64,000 nt of DNA from Chromobacterium sp. IIBBL 290-4 (GCF_024207115.1 NZ_CP100128.1:868001-932000); one strand, 5' to 3'. Shown: positions 1 to 9,567, numbered from the stretch's first letter. Numbers and translations: made by a program. The notes: generated from the sequence alone by a model not told the origin.

Positions 1-478
1 CCACGCGCTGCTGCTGGCCGCCGGACAGGTGAGCCGGGTACTTGGCCTGGGCGCGCTCGTCCAGGCCTACCTTGGACAGATATTTCTTGGCGCGGGCGAT
101 GGCTTCATCGCGCGCCAGGCCCAGCACATGCACCGGCGCTTCGATGACGTTTTCCAGCACCGTCATGTGGCCCCACAGATTGAAGTGCTGGAACACCATG
201 GCCAGTCGCGTGCGCATCGCTTGCAGCTGTTTCTGGTCGGCCGGCACCAGCTCGCCCTGCTTGTTGCGGGAGAGGCGGATTTCCTCTCCGTTCAGGGTGA
301 TGGTGCCGTCATTCGGCTTTTCCAGGAAGTTGATGCAGCGCAGGAAGGTGCTCTTGCCCGAACCGGACGAGCCGATGATGCTGATCACGTCGCCGGCCTT
401 GGCCTTCAGCGAAATGCCCTTCAGAACTTCGTGATCGCCGTAGCTCTTGTGAATATTGTTGATGTTCAGCTTGTCCAT
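1..478 (-). CDS. hisP: Basic amino acid ABC transporter ATP-binding protein (HisP/ArtP type), partial
   Basis: ATPase of a polar/basic amino acid importer; it hydrolyses ATP on the cytoplasmic face to drive the two permeases encoded just upstream. Visible residues start MDKLNINNIHKSYG. Walker A GSSGSGKST lies near residues 36-44, a Q-loop follows (VFQHFNLWGH), and the signature LSGGQQQRV lies at the cut edge. About 159 codons are present; the Walker B half lies outside the window. It starts 19 bp after the HisM-like permease, as the last gene of a four-gene operon. The exact substrate (His, Lys, Arg or ornithine) cannot be read from the sequence, so the symbol is by family. Confidence 0.9.
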   Translation of the reverse strand, partial: MDKLNINNIHKSYGDHEVLKGISLKAKAGDVISIIGSSGSGKSTFLRCINFLEKPNDGTITLNGEEIRLSRNKQGELVPADQKQLQAMRTRLAMVFQHFNLWGHMTVLENVIEAPVHVLGLARDEAIARAKKYLSKVGLDERAQAKYPAHLSGGQQQRV

Positions 479-497
479 CTATGAATCCCCGTATTTC

Positions 498-1211
498 TCA
501 GCTCTTGGTCGGGCGCAGATAAGCCATCCAGCGCGTTTCGGCCTTGCGGAACAAGCCGACCAGAATAAAGGTGATGCTCAAGTACAGCAGCGCGGCCAGG
601 CCGAAGGCATTGAAGGAATCGTAAGTGGCGGCGTTGACGTCGCGCGCGACCTTCAAAATGTCCGGCACCGTGGCGGTAAAGGCCACCGTGGTGGCGTGCA
701 GCATCAGGATCACTTCGTTGCTGTACGCCGGCAGCGCGCGGCGCAGGGCCGACGGGATGATGACCCGGCGGTACAGCGTGAAGTCGCTCATGCCGTATGC
801 GCGGCCCGCCTCGATCTCGCCATACGGCGTAGCCTTGATGGCGCCGGCGAAGATCTCGGTGGTGTAGGCGCAGGTATTGAGCGCGAACGCCAGGATGGTG
901 CAGTTGTAGCCTTCGCGGAAGAAGTGGTTCAAAAAGCCCACCTCGCGCACCGCGTCCAGGCTGTACATGCCGGTGTAGAAGAACAGCAGCTGCACATACA
1001 GCGGCGTGCCGCGGAACACATAGGTGTACAGCCACACCGGACGCGCCAGCCACTTGATCTTGGATACCCGCGCCACCGCCAACGGAATCGACACCACGAA
1101 GCCGAAAGCTATCGACAGCACCAAAAGCCACATGGTAACAGCCAGGCCGGACAGGTGGTAGCCATCGCTCCACAGAAATGCCTTCCAGTATTGCTGGATG
1201 ATGTCGATCAT
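498..1211 (-). CDS. hisM: Amino acid ABC transporter permease (HisM type)
   Basis: Inner-membrane permease subunit, 237 residues, matching the usual HisM length of about 238. Several hydrophobic helices and the permease EAA-type loop (EIEAGRAYGMSDFTLYRRVI) that contacts the ATPase are visible. The longer reading frame begins upstream, but the ATG at 1211 overlaps the preceding permease stop by 4 bp (ATGA), which fixes the start by translational coupling. It pairs with the HisQ-like permease to form the heterodimeric channel. Confidence 0.9.
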   Translation of the reverse strand: MIDIIQQYWKAFLWSDGYHLSGLAVTMWLLVLSIAFGFVVSIPLAVARVSKIKWLARPVWLYTYVFRGTPLYVQLLFFYTGMYSLDAVREVGFLNHFFREGYNCTILAFALNTCAYTTEIFAGAIKATPYGEIEAGRAYGMSDFTLYRRVIIPSALRRALPAYSNEVILMLHATTVAFTATVPDILKVARDVNAATYDSFNAFGLAALLYLSITFILVGLFRKAETRWMAYLRPTKS

Positions 1212-1900
1212 AGCTCGGCCTCCCTCACACCCATCGAATAGCGGCGCTCCAGCCACATCAACACGAAATTGGACAGCGTGGTCAGCAGAAGGTAGATCGC
1301 CCCCGCCACCAGCGTGAAGAAGAACACCTTGTAAGTGCTCTTGCCGGCGTCGATGGACGCCTTCACCACATCGGCCAGGCCGATGATGGACACCAGCGCG
1401 GTGGCTTTCAGCATCACCTGCCAGTTATTGGAAATGCCGGGCAGCGCGAAACGCATCATCTGCGGAAACTGCACCCGGTGGAAAACCTGCCAAGACGTCA
1501 TGCCGTAAGCGATGCCGGCCTCGATCTGCCCCTTGGGCACGGACAGGAAAGCGCCGCGCAGCGTCTCGGTGAAATAAGCGCCGTAAATGAAACCCAGCGT
1601 GACGATGCCGGACACGAACGGGTCGAGGTTGATCTGATCCACGCCCAACGACTCGGTGATCTTGTTCATGCCGATCTGCAAGCTGTAGAAGATCAGCAGC
1701 ATCAGCACCAGATCGGGCACGCCGCGCACCAAAGTGGTGTAGACGGTGGAAATCCCGCCCAGCACGGGGTTATGCGACAACTTGGCGCCCGCGCCAAACA
1801 GGCCAATGACGAAAGCCAAGAGCAGCGACAGCACCGACAGCTCCAGCGTCACCAGGGTCCCCTGCCAGATAATGGGACCGAATCCATCCAGAAACATCAT
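1208..1900 (-). CDS. hisQ: Amino acid ABC transporter permease (HisQ type)
   Basis: Inner-membrane permease subunit of 230 residues (HisQ is about 228). It carries multiple membrane helices and the EAA-type loop (QIEAGIAYGMTSWQVFHRVQ). An AGGGG ribosome-binding site sits 5 bp before the first of two tandem ATG codons. Its 3' end overlaps the HisM-like gene by 4 bp. Transcription comes from the binding-protein gene, 140 bp upstream across a hairpin-containing gap. Confidence 0.9.
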   Translation of the reverse strand: MMFLDGFGPIIWQGTLVTLELSVLSLLLAFVIGLFGAGAKLSHNPVLGGISTVYTTLVRGVPDLVLMLLIFYSLQIGMNKITESLGVDQINLDPFVSGIVTLGFIYGAYFTETLRGAFLSVPKGQIEAGIAYGMTSWQVFHRVQFPQMMRFALPGISNNWQVMLKATALVSIIGLADVVKASIDAGKSTYKVFFFTLVAGAIYLLLTTLSNFVLMWLERRYSMGVREAEL

Positions 1901-1972
1901 GTGTTCCCCTTGTCGAGAAGCCTGCCCATTCAGCTTATACCGCCGACTTGCGGCAGGCTCTCCAGATTAATA

Positions 1973-1992
1973 CGCCCCGGCCAGGCGGGGCG
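1973..1992 (-). terminator. Intergenic stem-loop between binding-protein and permease genes
   Basis: Perfect 7-bp stem (CGCCCCG/CGGGGCG) with a 6-nt loop, without a good T-run. Such hairpins after a binding-protein cistron usually protect its mRNA or partly terminate, giving more binding protein than permease. That role is inferred from family precedent. Confidence 0.5.
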
Positions 1993-2040
1993 CATCGCAA
2001 CATCCGGGAGGACGGCTCGCGCCGCCCGCCGGGTCAGCAC

Positions 2041-2820
2041 TTAGTTGCCGTATACGTCGAAGGAGAAGTATTTCTTCTCAATCTTCTTGTAGGTGCCGTC
2101 TTTGAGCATGCCGGCGATAGCCTTGTCGATATCGGCCTTCAGCTCTTTGTCTTCCTTGCGCAGGCCGATGCCGGCGCCTTCGCCCAGGGTTTGCGGATCG
2201 ACCAGGTCCTTGCCGGCGAAGGCGAAGCCCTTGCCTTCAGGCTTCTTCAGGAAGCCCATGTCGGCTTGCACGGCGTCTTGCAGCGAGGCGTCCAGACGGC
2301 CCGCGGTCAAGTCGGCCAGCACCAGGGTCTGGTTCTGGTAGGGAACCACTTCCACGCCAGCCGGCGCCCAGTGCTTCTTGGCGTAGGCTTCCTGGATGGT
2401 GCCCTGCTCCACGCCCACGCGCTTGCCCTTCAGCGAGGCCGGGGTCGGCATCAGGCCGGCGCCGGTCTTGGCGACCATGCGGGTCGGGGTGTTGAACAGC
2501 TTGGCGGAGAAGGCGATTTCCTTCATGCGCGCCTCAGTCATCGACATGGACGACAGCACGCCGTCGAACTTCTTGGCCTTCAGCGCCGGAATCATGCCGT
2601 CAAAATCGTTTTCCACCCATACGCACTTGGCCTTCAGGCGCTTACAGATTTCGGTACCCAGGTCGATGTCGAAGCCGACGATCTGGCCATTGGCGGCCTT
2701 GGACTCAAACGGCGCGTAGCTGGCGTCCACGCCAAAGCGGATTTCTTTCCAGTCTTTGGCCAAAGCGCCGAACGAGGCGGCCATCAGGCCGATTGCGAGA
2801 GCTGCTGCTGCCTTCTTCAT
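2041..2820 (-). CDS. argT: Periplasmic lysine/arginine/ornithine/histidine-binding protein
   Basis: Solute-binding protein of 259 residues that captures a basic amino acid in the periplasm and delivers it to the HisQM-like permeases. The signal peptide is MKKAAAALAIGLMAASFGALA. The mature part shows the family features: GVDASYAPFES, a GFDIDLGTEIC segment, the DFDGMIPAL region, and the GVEQGTIQEAY hinge segment. The reading frame is open further upstream, but only the ATG at 2820 has both a GAGGAG ribosome-binding site and a signal peptide behind it. It is the first gene of the operon. Cargo is inferred from the HisJ/ArgT family; it could prefer any basic amino acid. Confidence 0.9.
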   Translation of the reverse strand: MKKAAAALAIGLMAASFGALAKDWKEIRFGVDASYAPFESKAANGQIVGFDIDLGTEICKRLKAKCVWVENDFDGMIPALKAKKFDGVLSSMSMTEARMKEIAFSAKLFNTPTRMVAKTGAGLMPTPASLKGKRVGVEQGTIQEAYAKKHWAPAGVEVVPYQNQTLVLADLTAGRLDASLQDAVQADMGFLKKPEGKGFAFAGKDLVDPQTLGEGAGIGLRKEDKELKADIDKAIAGMLKDGTYKKIEKKYFSFDVYGN

Positions 2821-3232
2821 GTGATTCTCCTCATCAAAGCAAACTACTTTGTTGGTGGTTACGGCCTTATGGCCAACCTTGTATCCCCAGGCAAACCCCA
2901 CCCGGAACAAAACCGAAACGACATGTCAATAACATAGCGCCGCGCATGAGCAAAAGGACGGCTGCACCATGTTATATAGTTAGAGCAATTTGTCTAGCAA
3001 GCTTGTCGTGGCGGCTATGCCATTCGGCTTTAGCGGCCAGCTCCTGCCCGACAAAGCAGAATCCATGCCCGAAAACGCTGAAATGACAGTTTTATTGCGG
3101 TTTTTCGCCTGAGGAAAAAATACAACATCCAGTCGACAGGAGAACTAACGAGGGGGAGAAAGATCGGTGTACAGGAAAGCGACAAAAACTAACGAAAATC
3201 GGCCAAAACCCTGCATTTTGCCCATAATGAAT
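2821..3232. other. Non-coding region between the transporter operon and obgE
   Basis: About 410 bp with no credible gene. It holds the candidate transporter promoter at 2971-3000. The stretch near 3100-3240 is AT-rich relative to the genome and leads into the obgE terminator. I see no RNA gene or repeat in it. Confidence 0.6.
2971..3000 (-). promoter_or_regulatory. Candidate sigma-70 promoter for the amino acid transporter operon
   Basis: Read on the minus strand, TTGCTA (3000-2995) is followed after 16-18 bp by TATATA/TATAAC (2978-2971). It lies about 150 bp upstream of the binding-protein start, in AT-rich DNA. Match is moderate; untested. Confidence 0.4.
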
Positions 3233-3263
3233 AAAAAAAGGGACTGGATATGCCTCCAGTCCC
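3233..3263 (-). terminator. Rho-independent terminator of obgE
   Basis: Minus-strand 9-bp perfect stem (GGGACTGGA/TCCAGTCCC, 3240-3263, 6-nt loop) followed by a run of seven T. It lies 30 bp past the obgE stop. Confidence 0.85.
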
Positions 3264-3293
3264 CGCTCTTATCAGCAAAAGATGACGATCGCT

Positions 3294-4487
<1,194 letters not shown>

Positions 4488-4539
4488 TCAGGGGTCAGGA
4501 CTGGCCGCGCCAACCCTCACGCCTTGCCCCTCGGGTATG

Positions 4540-4572
4540 AAAAAAGCCCTATCGCAAGGATAGGGCTTTCTT
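4540..4572 (-). terminator. Terminator downstream of rpmA
   Basis: Hairpin of AGCCCTAT (4545-4552) with ATAGGGCT (4560-4567), flanked by A-run and T-rich sequence on both sides, so it could work in both directions. It separates rplU-rpmA from obgE. Confidence 0.8.
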
Positions 4573-4594
4573 ACTTAGATGTCAGAAAGCGAAA

Positions 4595-4870
4595 TTATTC
4601 GCCGTCAACACCAGTGTACGGAACCACGTTAACGGTCTTGCGCTTTTGCGCGCCCTTAACGGTGAATTCAACGTAGCCGTCAACCTTGGCGAACAAGGTG
4701 TGATCCTTGCCTTGACCGACGTTTTCGCCAGCGTGGAACTTGGTACCGCGCTGACGCACGATAATGGAACCAGCCGGAATCAGTTCGCTGCCGTAAACCT
4801 TAACGCCCAGGCGTTTGGCTTCGGAGTCACGACCGTTGCGGGAGCTACCGCCTGCTTTTTTGTGTGCCAT
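4595..4870 (-). CDS. rpmA: 50S ribosomal protein L27
   Basis: Ribosomal protein L27 of the large subunit, whose N-terminus reaches the peptidyl transferase centre. The full 91-residue family sequence is present, beginning [16 protein letters not shown], without the N-terminal extension that some Firmicutes cleave off. Twelve bp separate it from rplU, with which it is co-transcribed. The order rplU-rpmA-obgE is widely conserved. Confidence 0.98.
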   Translation of the reverse strand: MAHKKAGGSSRNGRDSEAKRLGVKVYGSELIPAGSIIVRQRGTKFHAGENVGQGKDHTLFAKVDGYVEFTVKGAQKRKTVNVVPYTGVDGE

Positions 4871-4882
4871 GACTGTTTATCC

Positions 4883-5194
4883 TTACTTCGAAATCGCGTC
4901 GATGCGGATTTCGGTGTAGTTCTGACGATGACCCTGATGTTTCTGGTAGTGCTTACGACGACGCATCTTGAAGATGCGGATCTTTTCGCCACGACCGTGG
5001 GAAACAACGGTGGCCTTCACAGCGGCGCCGGCAATCAGCGGGGCGCCTACAACAACCTGTTCACCGTCAGCAATCATCAGCACTTCTTCAAGTACGATCT
5101 GGCTGTCGACGTCTGCAGGTATCTGTTCTACTTTAAGTTTTTCACCGATGGCAACTTTGTATTGCTTGCCGCCGGTTTTTATGACCGCATACAT
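4883..5194 (-). CDS. rplU: 50S ribosomal protein L21
   Basis: Ribosomal protein L21, which binds 23S rRNA. Two in-frame ATGs (5200 and 5194) are possible. The AGGAG site lies only 3 bp before the first but 9 bp before the second, so the start [11 protein letters not shown] at 5194 is chosen, giving the typical 103 residues. The C-terminal part carries the basic [17 protein letters not shown] segment. It is the first gene of the rplU-rpmA operon behind a near-consensus promoter. Confidence 0.97.
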   Translation of the reverse strand: MYAVIKTGGKQYKVAIGEKLKVEQIPADVDSQIVLEEVLMIADGEQVVVGAPLIAGAAVKATVVSHGRGEKIRIFKMRRRKHYQKHQGHRQNYTEIRIDAISK

Positions 5195-5248
5195 TCGCAT
5201 GAGCTCCTGATAAATAAATCCCCACGCCTAATGCGCAGAGAACGCGAG

Positions 5249-5277
5249 AATATACGGGACCTGCGTCAAGTTGTCAA
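5249..5277 (-). promoter_or_regulatory. Strong sigma-70 promoter of rplU-rpmA
   Basis: On the minus strand TTGACA (5277-5272) is separated by exactly 17 bp from TATATT (5254-5249), a near-perfect sigma-70 promoter about 55 bp upstream of rplU. It lies in the divergent gap to ispB. Confidence 0.8.
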
Positions 5278-5382
5278 TGATTTCATCGACTTACCCCGCC
5301 ACCACGCTGGCATGGCGGCGACCGGGGCTTTTCTGGTAACATCGCAGGCTTTGGCACCCGCAGACGATAACTGGTTGAAATC

Positions 5383-6351
5383 GTGTCCACCCCGCTTTTC
5401 CGTACCCTGATCGCAGAAGACATGCAGACGGTAGATCGCGTGATCCGCACCCGCCTGCACTCCGACGTCGTCCTGATCCGCCAGGTGGCGGAATACATCA
5501 TTAGCGCCGGCGGCAAACGTCTGCGCCCGGTTCTCACCCTATTGTCCGGCCGCGCGCTGGGCTATCACGGCGAACATCTGCATGAACTCGCCGCGATGGT
5601 GGAGTGCATCCACACCGCCACGCTGCTGCATGACGACGTGGTGGACGAATCCGACCTGCGCCGCGGCCGCAAAACCGCCAATGCCCTGTTCGGCAACGCC
5701 GCCAGCGTGCTGGTGGGCGACTTCCTCTACACCCGCGCCTTCCAGATGATGGTGACCACCCGCAATATGGACATCCTGGAAGTGATGGCCGAGGCCACCA
5801 ACATCATCGCCGAAGGCGAGGTGCTGCAGCTCTTGAACATCGGCAATACTGATGTCAGCGAAGACGAATACCTCAAGGTCATCCAGTACAAAACCGCCAA
5901 GCTGTTTGAAGCCGCCGCCCGCGTGGGCGCGCTGATCGCCGGCGCGCCGGCCGAGCAAGTGCAAGCCATGGCCGATTACGGCATGTACCTGGGCACCGCC
6001 TTCCAGATCATCGACGACGTGCTGGATTACAGCGGCGACGCCGAAGCCATAGGCAAGAGCCTAGGCGACGACCTGGCCGAAGGCAAGCCGACCCTGCCCT
6101 TGATCTACACCATGCGCCAAGGCAGCCCGGAAGCCTCCGCCCTGGTGCGCGAAGCGCTGGAAAACGCCAGCCACGATCGTTTCCACGATGTGCTGAATGC
6201 GGTACAATCCTGCGGCGCGCTGGAATATGCCAAGAACGAAGCCGTAAAAATGGCCGAACAGGCCATCGCCTCCTTGCAGAACATTCCCGAATCGGAAACC
6301 CGCCAGGCCCTGATCGAGCTGGCCCGCCTGTCGGTGGACCGCAGCGCCTGA
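5383..6351 (+). CDS. ispB: Octaprenyl diphosphate synthase
   Basis: Trans-isoprenyl diphosphate synthase making the side chain of ubiquinone-8 from farnesyl and isopentenyl diphosphate in the cytoplasm. Of 322 residues, the first aspartate-rich motif LLHDDVVDESDLRRG (Asp84, Asp85, Asp88) and the second FQIIDDVLDY (Asp212, Asp213, Asp216) are intact, as is the GGKRLRP substrate loop. The start is GTG at 5383; it aligns with the family N-terminus and no ATG occurs until Met14. The ribosome-binding site is weak. It is divergent from rplU, a standard arrangement. Chain length C40 is inferred from the family. Confidence 0.95.
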   Translation: MSTPLFRTLIAEDMQTVDRVIRTRLHSDVVLIRQVAEYIISAGGKRLRPVLTLLSGRALGYHGEHLHELAAMVECIHTATLLHDDVVDESDLRRGRKTANALFGNAASVLVGDFLYTRAFQMMVTTRNMDILEVMAEATNIIAEGEVLQLLNIGNTDVSEDEYLKVIQYKTAKLFEAAARVGALIAGAPAEQVQAMADYGMYLGTAFQIIDDVLDYSGDAEAIGKSLGDDLAEGKPTLPLIYTMRQGSPEASALVREALENASHDRFHDVLNAVQSCGALEYAKNEAVKMAEQAIASLQNIPESETRQALIELARLSVDRSA

Positions 6352-6373
6352 GCGCGCCCCCGTTTTCAGTAGT

Positions 6374-6448
6374 GTCTCCGTAGTTAAATGGATATAACGG
6401 CCCCCTCCTAAGGGGCAGTTACAGGTTCGATTCCTGTCGGGGGCACCA
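6374..6448 (+). tRNA. tRNA-Arg (anticodon CCT)
   Basis: A complete 75-nt cloverleaf can be folded. The acceptor GTCTCCG pairs with CGGGGGC (two G-U pairs). The D-arm is GTT/AAC, the anticodon stem GCCCC/GGGGC with loop CTCCTAA (anticodon CCT, reading AGG), and the T-arm ACAGG/CCTGT with loop TTCGATT. The discriminator is A and CCA is encoded. An integrase remnant directly downstream shows that its 3' end was used as an attachment site. Confidence 0.95.
6425..6448 (+). other. Probable attachment site (attL) in the tRNA-Arg 3' end
   Basis: The T-arm and acceptor end of the tRNA is the usual core for P4-type tyrosine integrases, and such an integrase starts 186 bp downstream. I could not find a second copy of the core in the window, which fits loss of the other end of the element. 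Confidence 0.45.
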
Positions 6449-6481
6449 CCCACACTTCCAAAGCAGTCCGAGAAAGTCCAC

Positions 6482-6517
6482 AAACCCGCGCCAAATAAGG
6501 ATTTGCGGGTTTTTTTA
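6482..6517 (+). terminator. Terminator after tRNA-Arg
   Basis: Stem AAACCCGC (6482-6489) with GCGGGTTT (6505-6512), followed by further T, 33 bp past the tRNA CCA end. Confidence 0.75.
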
Positions 6518-6552
6518 CGTCCAAAGTCGTCCAAACAGGTCCATTGAAAGCC

Positions 6553-6599
6553 GGGGGCACATGGGGGCATACTTGGGGGAATCACTACAGGGGGCACAT
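6553..6599 (+). repeat. Iterated GGGGGCA repeats between tRNA and integrase
   Basis: GGGGGCACAT occurs at 6553-6562 and 6590-6599, with GGGGGCATAC at 6563-6572 between them and a GGGGG run at 6575-6579. The same heptamer forms the tRNA acceptor end (6439-6445). The spacing suggests integrase arm-binding sites; this is inference. Confidence 0.45.
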
Positions 6600-6633
6600 T
6601 TCGATGCCCCCAAATGCACCCGAGAACAACCTC

Positions 6634-7149
6634 ATGCCCCTGACCGATACCGCCTGCAAGACGGCCAAACCGCGAGAGGACGGCAAGCCGCTTCGCCTGT
6701 CCGACGAAAAAGGCATGTACCTGGAAGTCATGCCCAACGGCTCCAAATACTGGCGGCTGAAGTACCGCTTCAACGCCAAGGAAAAACGCCTGGCCCTGGG
6801 CGTCTACCCGGAGACCACGCTGAAGGAGGCCCGCCAGAAGCGAGACGGCGCCCGCCGACAGCTGGCCAATGGCGAAGACCCAGGCGAACAGCGCAAGCTG
6901 GAAAAGATACTGAAGCAGGCCGCGACCGCCAACACGTTTGAAGCCATCGCGCGGGAGTGGCATGAAAGAGAAAGCCACGAATGGTCCGCCGCCCACAGCG
7001 AGCGCGTCCTAGCAGCCATGAAGACCCACATCTTCCCTTACATCGGCGACAGGCCAATCCACGAGATTCGCCCGCTGGAGCTGCTGGAAGTGCTGCGTAA
7101 GGTGGAAAGGGCTTTGTTGCACAAATCACCCTCCCAGCAGGCGGGGTAG
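6634..7149 (+). pseudogene. Truncated P4-type tyrosine integrase
   Basis: N-terminal part of a phage/island integrase of the P4 family. It has the N-terminal DUF4102 domain (start MPLTDTACKTAKPREDGKPL, then the KYWRLKYRFNAKEKRLALG core) and the beginning of the SAM-like core-binding domain (TFEAIAREWHERES). About 158 codons are intact up to 7109, where an IS903-type element interrupts it. The open frame then reads into the IS and stops at 7149. The catalytic domain (R-H-R-Y) is absent and does not resume beyond the IS. Upstream in-frame starts exist (ATG 6604, TTG 6544), but 6634 matches the family start. Confidence 0.85.
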
Positions 7150-8145
7150 AATGACGGCATGAGCAAGCCCGCCCCGCCCAAGTACAAGACCACCAACTGG
7201 AAGACCTACAATGCTGCGCTCAAGGCGCGTGGGTCGCTGATGATCTGGTTGGACCGTGACATGCGCTGGCATGGCTCTGCAGTCGGCAAACGTGGACGGA
7301 CACCGACTTTCAGCGATGCCGCCATTCAGTTCTGCCTGACGATCAAATGCCTGTTCAATCTTGCGCTCCGACAGGCCGTGGGTATGGTGCAAAGCCTGCT
7401 CAAACTGGCGGGGCTGGACTGGCTGACGCCGGACTACAGCACCGTGTGCCGGCGGCAAAAGCATTTGCAGGTGGCCATTCCTTGCCGTCCAACCACGACC
7501 GGGCTGCACCTGTTGATCGACAGCACCGGCATCAAGATGCTGGGTGAAGGCGAATGGAAAACGAAGAAACACGGCGCGGAGTACCGCCGTCAGTGGCGCA
7601 AGGTGCATTTGGGCATTGATGCGCAGACGCTGGAAATCCGGGCGATTGAAGTGACCGACAACGCGGTGGGCGATGCGCCAATGTTGCCGGAGTTGCTGGA
7701 CCAGATTTCCGCGGGGGAAAGGATTGCTGCAGTAAGTGGCGATGGTGCCTACGACACCAAAGGCTGCCATGAAGCGATTGCCAAGCGAAAAGCCGAGGCG
7801 GTGATTCCTACCCGAAAGAATGCCAAGCCGTGGAAGGAAAATCGGTTGGGCGCCCATGTCCGAAACGAGATACTGCGTGCTACCCGGCTCCTGGGTCGAG
7901 CGATCTGGAGGAAATGGAGCGGTTACCATCGCCGCAGCCTGGTGGAAACCAAGATGCGCTGTTTCAAGCTGCTGGGCGAGCGGGTAATGGCAAGGGACTT
8001 CGACCGTCAAGTCGCAGAGCTCCAAGTGCGAGCGGCGATCTTGAACCGCTTCACGCGGCTCGGGACGCCGATGACGGTGCGCATGCCATAAATCCGTCCG
8101 GGGAAAGGGGCTTTGCATGCCGAAGCCTATTTATGCAACAAAGCC
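7110..8145 (+). mobile_element. IS903-type insertion sequence (IS5 family)
   Basis: A 1036-bp element bounded by inverted repeats. The left end is GGCTTTGTTGCACAAATC and the right end, reverse-complemented, is GGCTTTGTTGCATAAATA (16 of 18 match). The ends and the transposase are typical of the IS903 group, which normally makes a 9-bp target duplication. The 9-bp flanks here (7101-7109 and 8146-8154) share only the last five bases (GAAAG), so no clean duplication is seen. This suggests recombination or an adjacent deletion after insertion. Confidence 0.9.
7159..8091 (+). CDS. IS903-type transposase (IS5 family, DDE)
   Basis: Transposase of 310 residues that cuts and joins the ends of the surrounding element. 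The catalytic triad is visible: Asp121 in LLIDSTGIK, Asp195 in VSGDGAYDT and Glu263 in LVETKMRCFK. An N-terminal DNA-binding region precedes it. The frame is complete, so the copy may be active. It starts about 50 bp inside the left inverted repeat and ends 54 bp before the right end. Confidence 0.93.
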   Translation: MSKPAPPKYKTTNWKTYNAALKARGSLMIWLDRDMRWHGSAVGKRGRTPTFSDAAIQFCLTIKCLFNLALRQAVGMVQSLLKLAGLDWLTPDYSTVCRRQKHLQVAIPCRPTTTGLHLLIDSTGIKMLGEGEWKTKKHGAEYRRQWRKVHLGIDAQTLEIRAIEVTDNAVGDAPMLPELLDQISAGERIAAVSGDGAYDTKGCHEAIAKRKAEAVIPTRKNAKPWKENRLGAHVRNEILRATRLLGRAIWRKWSGYHRRSLVETKMRCFKLLGERVMARDFDRQVAELQVRAAILNRFTRLGTPMTVRMP

Positions 8146-8300
8146 CCATGAAAGCCCCGATGTGCAGGACTGCCGCGACAAAAGAAAAATGCCCTAGCAG
8201 CCCTCCTCATCCGATAGCTATCGATCTGCCGGCAATGGCGCGCAAGGCGTCCCATGCGCGCCCGCGAGACAGCCAACGGCCCCGCGATATCGGGCGCCCA

Positions 8301-9512
8301 TCAACCCGTTGCCGCTTCCAAGCTGGCAGACCGCTCTTTGGCCGCCTCGGATTTAGCAGTCAAACGCGCCAGTTGCAGCAGCGCCGCCATGCCGGCTCCG
8401 GCCAGGCAGACACCGGTCCAGCCGGCGTGGGCGTAAGCCAGGCTGGCCGCGCCGGAACCCAGCTCGCCGCCCAGAAAATAACTGACGAGGTAGACCGTGG
8501 TGATGCGGCTGCGGGCTTCCGGCTGCAGCGCGTAGATCACGCTCTGGTTGGATATGTGCAAGGCCTGCACGCAGATGTCCAGCAACAGCACGCCCGCCAG
8601 CAGCGCCGCCAGCCAATGGCCGCCCAGCCACAGCAGGCCGAAGGCCAGCAAGATGCCCAGGCAGCAAGCGGAAGTGACGCGCCGGCCGTGACCGCGGTCC
8701 GACAGCCGGCCGGCCCCGCTGGCAGCCAGCGTGCCAGCCGCGCCCACCAGGCCGAAGGCGCCGATCTGCGCCTCGCTGTAGCCGTATGGCGGCTGGCTGA
8801 GCAGGAAGGTCAGGCCCGTCCAGAACAGGCTGAAACAGGCGAAAGCCAAGCCGCCGTACAGCCCGCGCAGACGCAAGGCCGGATGGGCGCGCGCCAGCGT
8901 CAGCAGCGAAGCCAGCAAGGCGCCGTAGCGCAGCGACTGGCTATGGCGGTCGCTGGGCAGCGCCCGCGCCAGGATGGCGGTGAACAGCAGCACCACGCCT
9001 GCGGCCAGCCAGTACACCAGCCTCCAGCCGCCCAGCTGGGCCACCAGGCCGGAAAAGGTGCGCGCCAATAGAATGCCCAATAGCAGGCCGCTCATCACCG
9101 TGCCCACCACCCGGCCGCGCTCATGCTCCGCCGCCAGCGAGGCGGCGAACGGCACCAACAGCTGGGCGGCGCAAGTGCACAGCCCCAGCGCCGCGCAGGC
9201 GGCGGCGAACCAGCCCAGGCTGGGGCTGGCGGCCACCGCCATCAACGCCAGCGCGCTGCAGCCCAGCAGCGTCACGATCAGCTTGCGGCGGTCCAGCGCG
9301 TCGCCCAACGGCACCAGCAGCAGCAGGCCGCAGGCATAGCCCAGCTGGGTCAGCGTGACGATGAAGCCCAGGCTGGATGGCTGCGCGCCAAAGCCGCCGG
9401 CGATGACGGCCAGCAGCGGCTGGGCGTAATAGATGTTGCCGATGACGGCGCCGCAGGAAACCGCGAACAGCAGCGCCATGCCGCGGCCCAGGCCGGGAGC
9501 GGAAGTATTCAT
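8301..9512 (-). CDS. MFS transporter (DHA1-like, YgaY type)
   Basis: Twelve-helix major facilitator of 403 residues, probably an exporter. The N-terminal half carries the motif A-like loop LGDALDRRKLIV and the second half a related loop RLSDRGHGRR. Start chosen at ATG 9512 because AAGG lies 6 bp upstream; the ATG at 9518 abuts that site. It follows cynS on the same strand but a terminator intervenes, and it is not recognisably a CynX (which has a different sequence), so a role in cyanate transport is unproven. The substrate is unknown. Confidence 0.8.
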   Translation of the reverse strand: MNTSAPGLGRGMALLFAVSCGAVIGNIYYAQPLLAVIAGGFGAQPSSLGFIVTLTQLGYACGLLLLVPLGDALDRRKLIVTLLGCSALALMAVAASPSLGWFAAACAALGLCTCAAQLLVPFAASLAAEHERGRVVGTVMSGLLLGILLARTFSGLVAQLGGWRLVYWLAAGVVLLFTAILARALPSDRHSQSLRYGALLASLLTLARAHPALRLRGLYGGLAFACFSLFWTGLTFLLSQPPYGYSEAQIGAFGLVGAAGTLAASGAGRLSDRGHGRRVTSACCLGILLAFGLLWLGGHWLAALLAGVLLLDICVQALHISNQSVIYALQPEARSRITTVYLVSYFLGGELGSGAASLAYAHAGWTGVCLAGAGMAALLQLARLTAKSEAAKERSASLEAATG

Positions 9513-9537
9513 GTCCATCCTTGAAAGTGCGCAAAAC

Positions 9538-9567
9538 AAAAAACGGCCGCATGCAATGCGCGGCCGC
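9538..9567 (-). terminator. Terminator downstream of cynS
   Basis: Minus-strand 7-bp stem (CGGCCGC at 9544-9550 with GCGGCCG at 9560-9566) followed by six T. It sits only about 26 bp before the MFS start, so MFS expression would need read-through or its own promoter. Confidence 0.8.

Noticed and set aside
7110..8145. Target site duplication of the IS
   Set aside because: Only five of the nine flanking bases agree (GAAAG), too few to call a duplication.
8301..9539. Naming the MFS gene downstream of cynS as cynX
   Set aside because: The sequence does not resemble CynX as I know it, and a terminator separates it from cynS.
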